Assembly: GCA_017538005.1 (NCBI GenBank)
Contig: JAFYJR010000049.1
Location: forward strand, 1-9,698
Length of the DNA: 9,698 nt
Reading direction: 5' to 3'
DNA from: Clostridia bacterium
GTDB lineage: Bacteria; Bacillota; Clostridia; Oscillospirales; Acutalibacteraceae
How positions within the stretch are numbered: the stretch's first letter is position 1; each line of letters starts with the position of its first letter. The notes under the pieces were generated by a model. That model did not search any database, was not told the origin of the DNA, and was given only the letters and a program-made list of their open reading frames with translations. The position numbers and the translations under genes are program-made. Below are positions 1-5,655 of the stretch, piece by piece.

Positions 1-2
1 CC

Positions 3-383
3 CCAATCCCGGGTGCGGTTGAGTGGATTGACGGCATGAAAAAAGCGGGTTTCAAAATGGTCCTTCTCTCAAACGGCAAGGGCGAGAGAACCCACTTCCT
101 GGCCGGACTTTACGGAATCCCCGTAATCTGCCTGAGCTGCAAACCGCTGCCCGTAGGTTATGCCCGGGCGGTACTGAAATTCCGGACACGGCCGGAGAAA
201 TTTGTCATGATAGGTGACCAGCTTTTTACTGATATCTGGGGCGCAAATCTGACCGGTTTTAAGTCGATTTACTGTAAGCCCGCGGGGCCGGACAACGAGC
301 AGAAGATAGGTTTTGCGATAAAAAGATTTTTCGAGAGACTGGTACTTTGGTATCTTGATAAAACGGAGGGTGATGCGTCATGA
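3..383 (+). CDS. yqeG: YqeG-family HAD phosphatase, C-terminal part (5' truncated by window)
   Basis: This reading frame is open from the left edge (first full codon at base 3), so the N-terminus, including the expected first HAD motif with the nucleophilic Asp, lies outside the window; 126 codons are visible. An internal ATG at base 36 is not the likely start, because the residues before it continue the family pattern. Visible motifs are a SNGKGER segment from base 69 (HAD motif II, where YqeG proteins usually have SNN) and an IGDQLFTD segment around bases 210-233 (motif III, with acidic metal-site residues), followed by a GxNxTGFKSIYCKP-like stretch typical of YqeG. The family is a HAD subfamily IIIA phosphatase whose substrate is not well established; in B. 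subtilis the gene lies next to yqeH, a ribosome-assembly GTPase. Its stop overlaps the next start (ATGA), suggesting translational coupling to the peptidase gene. Confidence 0.85.
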   Translation, partial: PIPGAVEWIDGMKKAGFKMVLLSNGKGERTHFLAGLYGIPVICLSCKPLPVGYARAVLKFRTRPEKFVMIGDQLFTDIWGANLTGFKSIYCKPAGPDNEQKIGFAIKRFFERLVLWYLDKTEGDAS

Positions 384-1462
384 ATATTAAAGAACTGGGC
401 AAGATGCTGAAGGACGGCACCGCTGCCCTGATTATTTCCGAGGTTAACAGACTTTATTTTACTGAATTTGCCTCAACCGACGGTTTTCTCATAGTTACCA
501 ACAAGGGCGCAAAATTCATAACGGACAGCAGGTATATCGAAGCTGCTGAAAAAGAGGCGAAGGAATGCAAAGTCGAGCTTCAGAAGAGCGGAAAAGAGTT
601 CGCGGATCAGCTTGTGAAAGCGATAAAAGAGCTCGGAGGAAAGACGGTATGGATTGAGACTTCGCGTCTCTCCGTTTCGGACGCGAAAGCGTATGAAAAA
701 CTGCTTGCCGAAGGTAAGCTCAGACTTGTTTTAAACGATAAACTCGACAGCGCGATAAACGAGCTTCGAAAAGCAAAATCCGAGGACGAAAAGGCCAAAC
801 TTCAGAAGGCGCAGAGGATTGCCGAAAAGGCGTTCAAAGCCATTCTGCCGATGATAAAACCGGGAGTAAAAGAGCGCGAAATCGCCGCGGCTTTAGACTT
901 CGAAATGCGAAAAGCGGGAGCGACTGCCGTTTCCTTTGAAACCATCGTAGTTACGGGCAAAAACTCCTCAAAGCCGCACGGTGTGCCGGGGGACACAAAG
1001 GTCAGAAAAGGTGACTTTGTGACCATCGATTTCGGCGCTCTGTACGCGGGCTATCATTCGGACACGACGCGCACCGTCGCGGTGGGTGAAGTGACACCGA
1101 AAATGGCCAATGTCTATGACACTGTTTTGCGGGCCCAGAAGGCCGGAGTCGCGGCTTTAAAACCGGGCCTTCGGGCGTTTGACGCCGACAAGGTCTGCCG
1201 TGACATAATCAAGGCCGCAGGATACGGCGAATATTTCGGTCACGGCACCGGTCACGGCGTCGGCGTCGAGATTCACGAACTGCCGAATCTCTCGCCGCGG
1301 GCGAAGAAAAGCATACTTCTTCAGCCCGGCAATGTTGTGACCGTGGAACCGGGTATTTATCTGCCCGGAGAGTTCGGCGTAAGGATAGAGGACATGCTTC
1401 TCATAACAGAGGACGGAGCCCATAACTTCGCAACTTTGCCCAAGAAGCTGATTGTCCTGTAA
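380..1462 (+). CDS. Xaa-Pro peptidase, M24B family (aminopeptidase P / prolidase-like)
   Basis: A 360-residue cytosolic metallopeptidase predicted to release residues N-terminal to proline in peptides. Residues 1-125 form the creatinase-like N-terminal domain and 135-360 the pita-bread catalytic domain. All five expected dinuclear metal ligands are visible: Asp217 (TIDFGA), Asp228 (HSDTTRT), His292 (GTGHGVG), Glu323 (VEPGIY) and Glu337 (RIED). His200 (KPHG) and His299 (EIHE) match the conserved substrate-site histidines. The length is that of the short bacterial Xaa-Pro peptidases (B. subtilis YqhT type), which also sit directly upstream of efp, as here. The ATG overlaps the yqeG stop and has a GGAGGGTGAT ribosome binding site at 365-374. 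Sequence alone does not tell aminopeptidase from dipeptidase specificity, so no symbol is given. Confidence 0.93.
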   Translation: MNIKELGKMLKDGTAALIISEVNRLYFTEFASTDGFLIVTNKGAKFITDSRYIEAAEKEAKECKVELQKSGKEFADQLVKAIKELGGKTVWIETSRLSVSDAKAYEKLLAEGKLRLVLNDKLDSAINELRKAKSEDEKAKLQKAQRIAEKAFKAILPMIKPGVKEREIAAALDFEMRKAGATAVSFETIVVTGKNSSKPHGVPGDTKVRKGDFVTIDFGALYAGYHSDTTRTVAVGEVTPKMANVYDTVLRAQKAGVAALKPGLRAFDADKVCRDIIKAAGYGEYFGHGTGHGVGVEIHELPNLSPRAKKSILLQPGNVVTVEPGIYLPGEFGVRIEDMLLITEDGAHNFATLPKKLIVL

Positions 1463-1472
1463 AGAAAAAAAC

Positions 1473-1501
1473 TTGCTATTTAATAATAATTAATATATAA
1501 T
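1473..1501 (+). promoter_or_regulatory. Sigma-A-type promoter for efp
   Basis: A TTGCTA -35 element at 1473-1478 is followed after exactly 17 bases by a perfect TATAAT -10 element at 1496-1501, in an AT-rich gap that contrasts with the surrounding genes. Transcription should start near base 1508, leaving a leader of about 29 bases before the efp ATG. The upstream flank also has an A-run at 1464-1471. This would make efp and the following gene a transcription unit that can be expressed independently of yqeG and the peptidase. Confidence 0.75.
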
Positions 1502-1536
1502 CTAACGCGTATTAATGTATAAACGGAGGTAGAATT

Positions 1537-2094
1537 ATGATTTCTGCTGGTGAATTCAGAAACGGCGTAACATTTGAAGAAGACGGCCAGGTTCTCCAGG
1601 TTGTCGAATTCCAGCATGTTAAACCGGGTAAGGGCGCTGCGTTCGTCCGCACCAAGACTAAGAACGTCATCACGGGCGCCGTAGTTGAAAAGAGCTACAA
1701 CCCCACAGCGAAATTTGAAACAGCTTTCATAGAGAGAAGAGACATGGAGTACTCCTACAACGACGGAGACCTCTATTATTTCATGGATCAGGAGACATAC
1801 GAGCTCATACCGATCAACTCTTCCGAACTTTCCGATAACTTCAAGTTTGTCAAGGAAAATATGATCTGCCGTGTCCTTTCTTACAAGGGCAAGGTATTCG
1901 GTGTTGAACCGCCGAACTTTGTTGAACTCAAAGTTACACAGACAGATCCCGGTTTCAAGGGCGACACCGCCACAAACGCGACAAAGCCCGCCACACTTGA
2001 GACAGGCGCAGAAGTAAAAGTTCCTCTCTTCATTGACGAAGGAGAAATGATTCAGATCGACACAAGAACAGGCGAATACATGGGCCGCGCATAA
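1537..2094 (+). CDS. efp: Translation elongation factor P
   Basis: A 185-residue protein of standard EF-P length that binds the ribosome between the P and E sites and relieves stalling at consecutive prolines. It has the three expected barrel domains: a KOW-like N-terminal domain (about 1-62), a central OB domain (about 65-126, with YSYNDGDLYYFMDQETYE) and a C-terminal OB domain (about 130-185, ending with IDTRTGEYMGRA). The tip loop reads KPGKGAAFVR with Lys32 at the position modified in other bacteria; this form resembles the B. subtilis type (5-aminopentanol on Lys32) more than the E. coli beta-lysylation type. No modification genes are in the window. The start ATG has GGAGG 7 bases upstream and its own promoter. 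The next gene follows after 26 bases. Confidence 0.97.
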   Translation: MISAGEFRNGVTFEEDGQVLQVVEFQHVKPGKGAAFVRTKTKNVITGAVVEKSYNPTAKFETAFIERRDMEYSYNDGDLYYFMDQETYELIPINSSELSDNFKFVKENMICRVLSYKGKVFGVEPPNFVELKVTQTDPGFKGDTATNATKPATLETGAEVKVPLFIDEGEMIQIDTRTGEYMGRA

Positions 2095-2105
2095 GGCCGT
2101 AATTC

Positions 2106-2110
2106 GGAGG
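2106..2110 (+). promoter_or_regulatory. Ribosome binding site for the CD1247-family gene
   Basis: A GGAGG sits 4 bases before a TTG at 2115 and 10 bases before an in-frame ATG at 2121. The 10-base spacing equals that used by the peptidase gene (GGAGG 365-369, ATG 380), and 4 bases is short, so the ATG at 2121 is preferred; the TTG would add only two residues. Confidence 0.65.
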
Positions 2111-2120
2111 TAACTTGTTT

Positions 2121-2597
2121 ATGAAAACAGTCGAAAAAGTTGCTTATCTCAAAGGTCTTGCCGAAGGACTTAATCTTAATTCGGACAAGCCCGAGACAAA
2201 GATGTTCAATGCGATAATGGATGTTCTCAAGGAACTCGCAGAAGGACATGACGAGCTCGAGGAGTCCCTCGATCTTGTCGCCGCACAGCTCGACGAAGTG
2301 GATCACGACCTCGGCCAGCTTGAAGAACTCATCCTCGGCGAGTGCGAGTGTGAGGAAGGCGAGGAGTGTGAATGCGGATGTGAAGAGGAACACAAACCTC
2401 ATGAACATCCCGCTCCGGCACCTGAGCCGGAACCCGAACCGGAGCCCGAGCCCGAAGAGGATGATGACGAATATTACGAAGTCGAGTGTCCGTCATGTCA
2501 CGAAGTCATCTGCGTTGACGAAGGAATCCTCGAAGAAGGCAGTGTTGAATGTCCCGGCTGCGGTGAGAAACTCGAGTTTGAAATCGAGTTCGAATAA
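2121..2597 (+). CDS. CD1247 N-terminal domain / zinc-ribbon protein, function unknown
   Basis: A 158-residue, very acidic protein of a family conserved in Clostridia but functionally uncharacterised. Residues 1-72 form the family's helical N-terminal domain (VAYLKGLAEGL followed by an amphipathic, probably coiled-coil helix rich in Asp, Glu and Leu). Residues 75-87 carry a Cys-rich acidic patch (Cys75, 77, 83, 85, 87). Residues 91-96 are His-rich, and residues 97-112 are a Pro-Ala then Pro-Glu repeat linker. Residues 121-150 form a C-terminal zinc ribbon (CPSC at 123-126, CPGC at 144-147, plus Cys131). There is no signal peptide or membrane segment, so it is probably cytosolic. It is apparently co-transcribed with efp, 26 bases upstream, and is followed by a hairpin. 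A role in regulation or protein-protein contact is conceivable but not shown. Confidence 0.82.
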   Translation: MKTVEKVAYLKGLAEGLNLNSDKPETKMFNAIMDVLKELAEGHDELEESLDLVAAQLDEVDHDLGQLEELILGECECEEGEECECGCEEEHKPHEHPAPAPEPEPEPEPEPEEDDDEYYEVECPSCHEVICVDEGILEEGSVECPGCGEKLEFEIEFE

Positions 2598-2606
2598 TTT
2601 TATGTT
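2578..2606 (+). promoter_or_regulatory. Candidate promoter for the maf-mre cluster, inside the end of the CD1247-family gene
   Basis: TTGAAA at 2578-2583 (5 of 6 matches to TTGACA) and TATGTT at 2601-2606 (4 of 6 matches to TATAAT) are separated by exactly 17 bases. Transcription would start near base 2613, at the foot of the hairpin. The match is modest, and chance cannot be excluded. Confidence 0.35.
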
Positions 2607-2612
2607 AATACG

Positions 2613-2637
2613 GGGCATCGACAGAAGGTCGGTGCCC
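2613..2637 (+). terminator. Hairpin between the CD1247-family gene and maf (probable terminator)
   Basis: GGGCATCGAC (2613-2622) pairs with GTCGGTGCCC (2628-2637) in a 10-base-pair stem with one G-U pair and a 5-base loop. The trailing sequence (TTGAGTTTCTG) is only moderately T-rich, so termination may be partial. It lies 15 bases after the stop codon and 23 bases before the maf start. Confidence 0.55.
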
Positions 2638-2660
2638 TTGAGTTTCTGAAATGAGGTTTT

Positions 2661-3242
2661 ATGGAATTTGTTTTGGCCTCAAAGTCCCCGAGGCGCGTTG
2701 AAATGCTCAAAAGCCTGGGCTTTGACTTTACCGTCAGACCCGCGGATATTGATGAGAGCAGCATAAGCATCGCGGATCCGGAAACCGGAGTGGAGAAAAT
2801 AGCTCTTGAAAAGGCTAAGGCCTGCCTTCACGGTCTTGAGATGCACGAAGCGGTCGTGCTTGCGGCCGATACTATAGTCGTTCTGGACGGTGAAGTCCTG
2901 CTCAAGCCGAAAGACGCGGCTGACGCGAGAGCCATGCTCTCAAAGCTTTCCGGAAAAACCCATACGGTTTTCACGGGAGTGGCAATAATGACGGAGCGGG
3001 AAACCCGCTCGTTCGTCGAATCCACGGATGTCACTTTTTTTGAACTCACTGATGAGGAAATTGACGACTACATTGCCACGGGAGAACCGCTCGACAAAGC
3101 GGGAGCTTACGGCATACAGGGCCGGGGTTCATTGCTTGTCAAAAGTATAAACGGCGACTATTTCAATGTAGTCGGCCTTCCTACGGCACCGGTCGCGCGC
3201 TGTCTTAAAGCGTTCGGTGTTTTACCACAAAAAGGAGTCTGA
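2661..3242 (+). CDS. maf: Maf family nucleoside triphosphate pyrophosphatase (dTTP/UTP type)
   Basis: A 193-residue protein of usual Maf length, predicted to hydrolyse non-canonical or excess nucleoside triphosphates to monophosphate and pyrophosphate. Key motifs are the N-terminal ASKSPRR (residues 6-12), the catalytic-site AADTIV (Asp70 within 68-73), LKPKDAADA (81-89), DKAGAYGIQG (145-154) and the NGDYFNVVGLP segment (164-174). The DKAGAYGIQG form is that of the YhdE subgroup, which acts on dTTP, UTP and modified pyrimidines, rather than the YceF/m7GTP subgroup. Family members were named for septum-formation inhibition when overexpressed, which fits its position heading a cell-shape and division cluster. 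The ATG has a GAGG at 2653-2656. The gene ends 2 bases before mreB, whose ribosome binding site lies inside the maf 3' end. Confidence 0.95.
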   Translation: MEFVLASKSPRRVEMLKSLGFDFTVRPADIDESSISIADPETGVEKIALEKAKACLHGLEMHEAVVLAADTIVVLDGEVLLKPKDAADARAMLSKLSGKTHTVFTGVAIMTERETRSFVESTDVTFFELTDEEIDDYIATGEPLDKAGAYGIQGRGSLLVKSINGDYFNVVGLPTAPVARCLKAFGVLPQKGV

Positions 3243-3244
3243 AT

Positions 3245-4258
3245 ATGTTTACACAGGACATAGGAATTGATCTCGGTACAGCCAATACCCTTGTTTTCGT
3301 CAAGGGTAAGGGTATCGTTATACGCGAGCCCTCGGTTGTTGCCGTCGATGTTCGCTCCACACCCAACAAGGTTGTTGCGGTAGGTTCTGAAGCAAAAGAG
3401 ATGATAGGCCGTACGCCGGGTTCAATAACGGCAGTGCGTCCTCTCAAGGACGGCGTTATCGCTGACTTCGATATCTGCGCCGATATGCTCAACGAGTTTA
3501 TCAGACGCGCCATGAGTTCTTCGCCTCTGACGAAGGCGCGCGTCATGATATGCATTCCGTCAGGCGTAACGGAAGTAGAGAGAAGAGCCGTTCATGACGC
3601 CGCCCGTTCGGCCGGCGCGAAGCAGGTATCCCTTATAGAAGAGCCCATGGCTGCCGCCATAGGCGCGGGTCTTCCCGTCTCCGACGCCACAGGTTCAATG
3701 GTCGTCGACATAGGCGGCGGCACCGCGGAAGTTGCCGTAATATCGCTCGGTGATATTGTAACTTCAAATTCCGCGCGCGTCGCCGGCGACAGTTTCGACG
3801 ACGCCATAATAGCCTATGTCAAGAAAAAGCATAACCTGCTCATAGGCGAACGCACGGCCGAGGATATCAAGATTAAGATAGGCTCCGCTTATCCGTATGA
3901 GGGTGAGGGCGCCATAGACGTCAAGGGCAGAAACCTTGTTGACGGACTTCCGAAAAACATCGAAATCACTTCCGAAGAAGTCCGCGAGGCGCTTGCCGAC
4001 AGCATCAACCTCGTTCTTGACTGTATAAGAGAGAGCCTTGAAAAGACACCGCCCGAGCTTGCTTCCGACATAATGGAACAGGGAATAATGCTCACCGGCG
4101 GCGGTGCGCTTTTACGCGGTATAGACAAACTCATCTCCGTTGAAACGGGCATGCCGGTACGCGTTGCCGACAATCCGCTTGACTGTGTTGTAAACGGAAC
4201 GGGAGCCTGTCTTGAAAACGATTTGCTCGGAGCCTCGAGCACAAGTAATTACGATTGA
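3245..4258 (+). CDS. mreB: Rod shape-determining protein MreB, bacterial actin
   Basis: A 337-residue actin-family ATPase that forms membrane-associated filaments directing lateral peptidoglycan synthesis. The actin signature motifs are complete: phosphate-1 IGIDLGTANT (residues 6-15), connect-1 SLIEEPMAAAIGAGL (129-143), phosphate-2 VVDIGGGTAEVAV (153-165) and the adenosine motif MLTGGGALLRGI (282-293). The length is standard for MreB or its paralogue Mbl; the mreC and mreD genes directly downstream favour MreB. The start follows AAAGGAG inside the maf 3' end, and only 2 bases separate it from the maf stop. The last dozen residues (ENDLLGASSTSNYD) are a polar tail. No frameshift or missing active-site residue is seen. 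Confidence 0.96.
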   Translation: MFTQDIGIDLGTANTLVFVKGKGIVIREPSVVAVDVRSTPNKVVAVGSEAKEMIGRTPGSITAVRPLKDGVIADFDICADMLNEFIRRAMSSSPLTKARVMICIPSGVTEVERRAVHDAARSAGAKQVSLIEEPMAAAIGAGLPVSDATGSMVVDIGGGTAEVAVISLGDIVTSNSARVAGDSFDDAIIAYVKKKHNLLIGERTAEDIKIKIGSAYPYEGEGAIDVKGRNLVDGLPKNIEITSEEVREALADSINLVLDCIRESLEKTPPELASDIMEQGIMLTGGGALLRGIDKLISVETGMPVRVADNPLDCVVNGTGACLENDLLGASSTSNYD

Positions 4259-4261
4259 TCC

Positions 4262-4267
4262 GGTGAT
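4262..4267 (+). promoter_or_regulatory. Ribosome binding site deciding the TTG start of mreC
   Basis: GGTGAT is complementary to the 5' half of the anti-Shine-Dalgarno sequence. Its 3-base spacing to the TTG at 4271 is equivalent in register to a GGAGG about 7 bases upstream. The mreB stop codon is in the same frame just upstream, and the only ATG in the gap (4266) is out of frame, so TTG is the only plausible start that keeps the N-terminal helix. Confidence 0.6.
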
Positions 4268-4270
4268 GTT

Positions 4271-5125
4271 TTGAACAGATTCACGAAGACAACCTGGTTT
4301 AAAGTGACGGTTGCCGTTTTTGTATTGCTGTTCGCGGTTTTGATTTTCGCGGCGGCAAGCAAAAAGGGCAGCTCTCCTCTGTCGTCTCTTGTCGGCGCGG
4401 TAACAGAACCGCTGTCTTCCGCCTCTTCGAGTGTCGGCGAGACTTTTTCGAAACTCACGAGTGGTATCCGTTCCAAGAATTCCTACCAGGAGCAGATAAA
4501 GGAACTGCAAAAACAGATTGTCGCTTATCAGCGCGAACTCGCCGATTATGAACAGCTGAAACAGCAGAACGAACTTTACCAGAGCGCCCTCGGCGTAAAG
4601 GAGAAAAACGCCGACTTTGAGTTCGTCTATGCCTCTGTCATAGGTCGTGATGCCGCCGATGTCTATACGAGTTTCACCCTGAGTAAGGGCTCGAATGACG
4701 GCGTTGCTGTAAACGACCCGGTAATCTGCGGTGAAGGTCAGCTCGTCGGTGTCGTATCAAAAGTCGCGAAGACATATTGCGTGGTATCCACGATACTCGA
4801 TCCCAATGTATCCGTCAGCGTCTACGAAATCCGTACTCGTGAAACCGGTTATGTCTCAAACACAACCATTCTCTCTGAAGGCGGACTGCTTAAGGTGTCC
4901 GGCTTAAGCCGCAACACATCCGTTACCGCCGGAGGTCTCGTATGCTCGTCCGGCGTGGGCGGAGTTTATCCGAAAGATCTCGTCATAGGTACGGTCAAGG
5001 AAGTCAAGGATGACGATCACACCATCTCGTCCTACCTCATCGTCGTGCCGACGATTGAAATAAAAGACATCGAGGATGTACTCATCATCACGAACTTCGA
5101 AGGACAGGGCGTGGCCACACCATGA
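4271..5125 (+). CDS. mreC: Rod shape-determining protein MreC
   Basis: A 284-residue protein with the MreC architecture: a short basic N-terminus, a single transmembrane anchor (about residues 10-29), a Ser-rich stretch, a coiled coil (about 70-105, heptad-rich in Gln, Glu and Leu) for dimerisation, then the paired beta-barrel region (about 115-280). The bulk is predicted to lie outside the membrane, where MreC contacts MreD and activates the PBP2/elongasome transpeptidase. A recognisable motif is GQLVGVVSKV with the following TILDPNVSVSV segment (about 156-184), and the C-terminal barrel has a VGGVYPKDLVIGTV-like turn. The start is a TTG, 12 bases after the mreB stop. The gene overlaps mreD by ATGA. 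Confidence 0.93.
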   Translation: MNRFTKTTWFKVTVAVFVLLFAVLIFAAASKKGSSPLSSLVGAVTEPLSSASSSVGETFSKLTSGIRSKNSYQEQIKELQKQIVAYQRELADYEQLKQQNELYQSALGVKEKNADFEFVYASVIGRDAADVYTSFTLSKGSNDGVAVNDPVICGEGQLVGVVSKVAKTYCVVSTILDPNVSVSVYEIRTRETGYVSNTTILSEGGLLKVSGLSRNTSVTAGGLVCSSGVGGVYPKDLVIGTVKEVKDDDHTISSYLIVVPTIEIKDIEDVLIITNFEGQGVATP

Positions 5126-5649
5126 AGAGAGAGCCTTTGTCAAAGAAGCAGAAGGTCCTTTATGAGACAAGGACTCTGTTCGCGCTCCTTGTTCTGGTTT
5201 GCGCCATGCTTCAGAATACACCTCATCTCACGCTGACGATTCTCGGCTCTCATCCGCTTATTCTTATCCCGCTCGTTGTTTTTATAGGCATGTTTGAGAA
5301 AGCCATAGTCGCAGCGCTCTACGGTATGTTTGCCGGTATTCTCTGGGATGTGACGGTCGCGGCGGGCGACGGTTACAACGCTTTGATTCTCATGCTGTTT
5401 GCCACGGTCGCAAGCGTGCTTATCAGCTATCTCATGAGAAACAATATTTCAACCGCGCTGTTGCTCTCCTTATCCGCGATAGTGATTTACCTGCTGTTGC
5501 ACTGGTTTATCTTTGTCGTCTGCAGCGGAGCGACCGGCGGTTTCATAACACTCGTAACTTTCTATTTGCCCACGGCGGTTTACACGGCGGTATTCGCTCC
5601 GCTGATTTACATTCTGCTTCGGGCTGTTCTTCGAAAAATAAAGGAGTAA
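5122..5649 (+). CDS. mreD: Rod shape-determining protein MreD
   Basis: A 175-residue polytopic membrane protein with five or six predicted transmembrane helices (about residues 18-36, 41-58, 62-80, 86-105, 110-135 and 141-168), a basic N-terminus and a basic C-terminal tail. The best family mark is GMFAGILWDVTVAAGDGYNA (residues 68-87), the conserved Gly-rich, Trp-Asp helix seen in MreD proteins. It works with MreC in the elongasome. MreD sequences diverge strongly, so the call rests equally on this motif, the topology and its position between mreC and mrdA. Its ATG overlaps the mreC stop, and there is no strong ribosome binding site, suggesting translation coupled to mreC. The end of the gene carries the AAGGAG that serves mrdA. 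Confidence 0.9.
   Translation: MKREPLSKKQKVLYETRTLFALLVLVCAMLQNTPHLTLTILGSHPLILIPLVVFIGMFEKAIVAALYGMFAGILWDVTVAAGDGYNALILMLFATVASVLISYLMRNNISTALLLSLSAIVIYLLLHWFIFVVCSGATGGFITLVTFYLPTAVYTAVFAPLIYILLRAVLRKIKE
5641..5646 (+). promoter_or_regulatory. Ribosome binding site deciding the GTG start of mrdA
   Basis: AAGGAG lies over the last codons of mreD, 9 bases before the GTG at 5656. This start retains the full cytoplasmic tail and membrane helix of PBP2. Confidence 0.75.
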
Positions 5650-5655
5650 AAAACA

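Noticed and set aside
2115..2120. TTG start two codons upstream of the ATG for the CD1247-family gene
   Set aside because: Only 4 bases from the GGAGG; the ATG at 2121 has the spacing used by another gene in the window. The difference is two residues, and it cannot be excluded.
2409..2456. The Pro-rich linker as an EF-P-dependent stalling site that would explain the efp linkage
   Set aside because: The prolines alternate with Ala or Glu and no Pro-Pro pair occurs, so classical EF-P-dependent stalling is not expected.
2221..2649. A 142-codon overlapping plus-strand frame across the CD1247-family gene
   Set aside because: Its product is low-complexity Ser/Lys/Arg-rich, as expected from shifting an acidic, GA-rich coding region by one base; there is no good start context and no family likeness.
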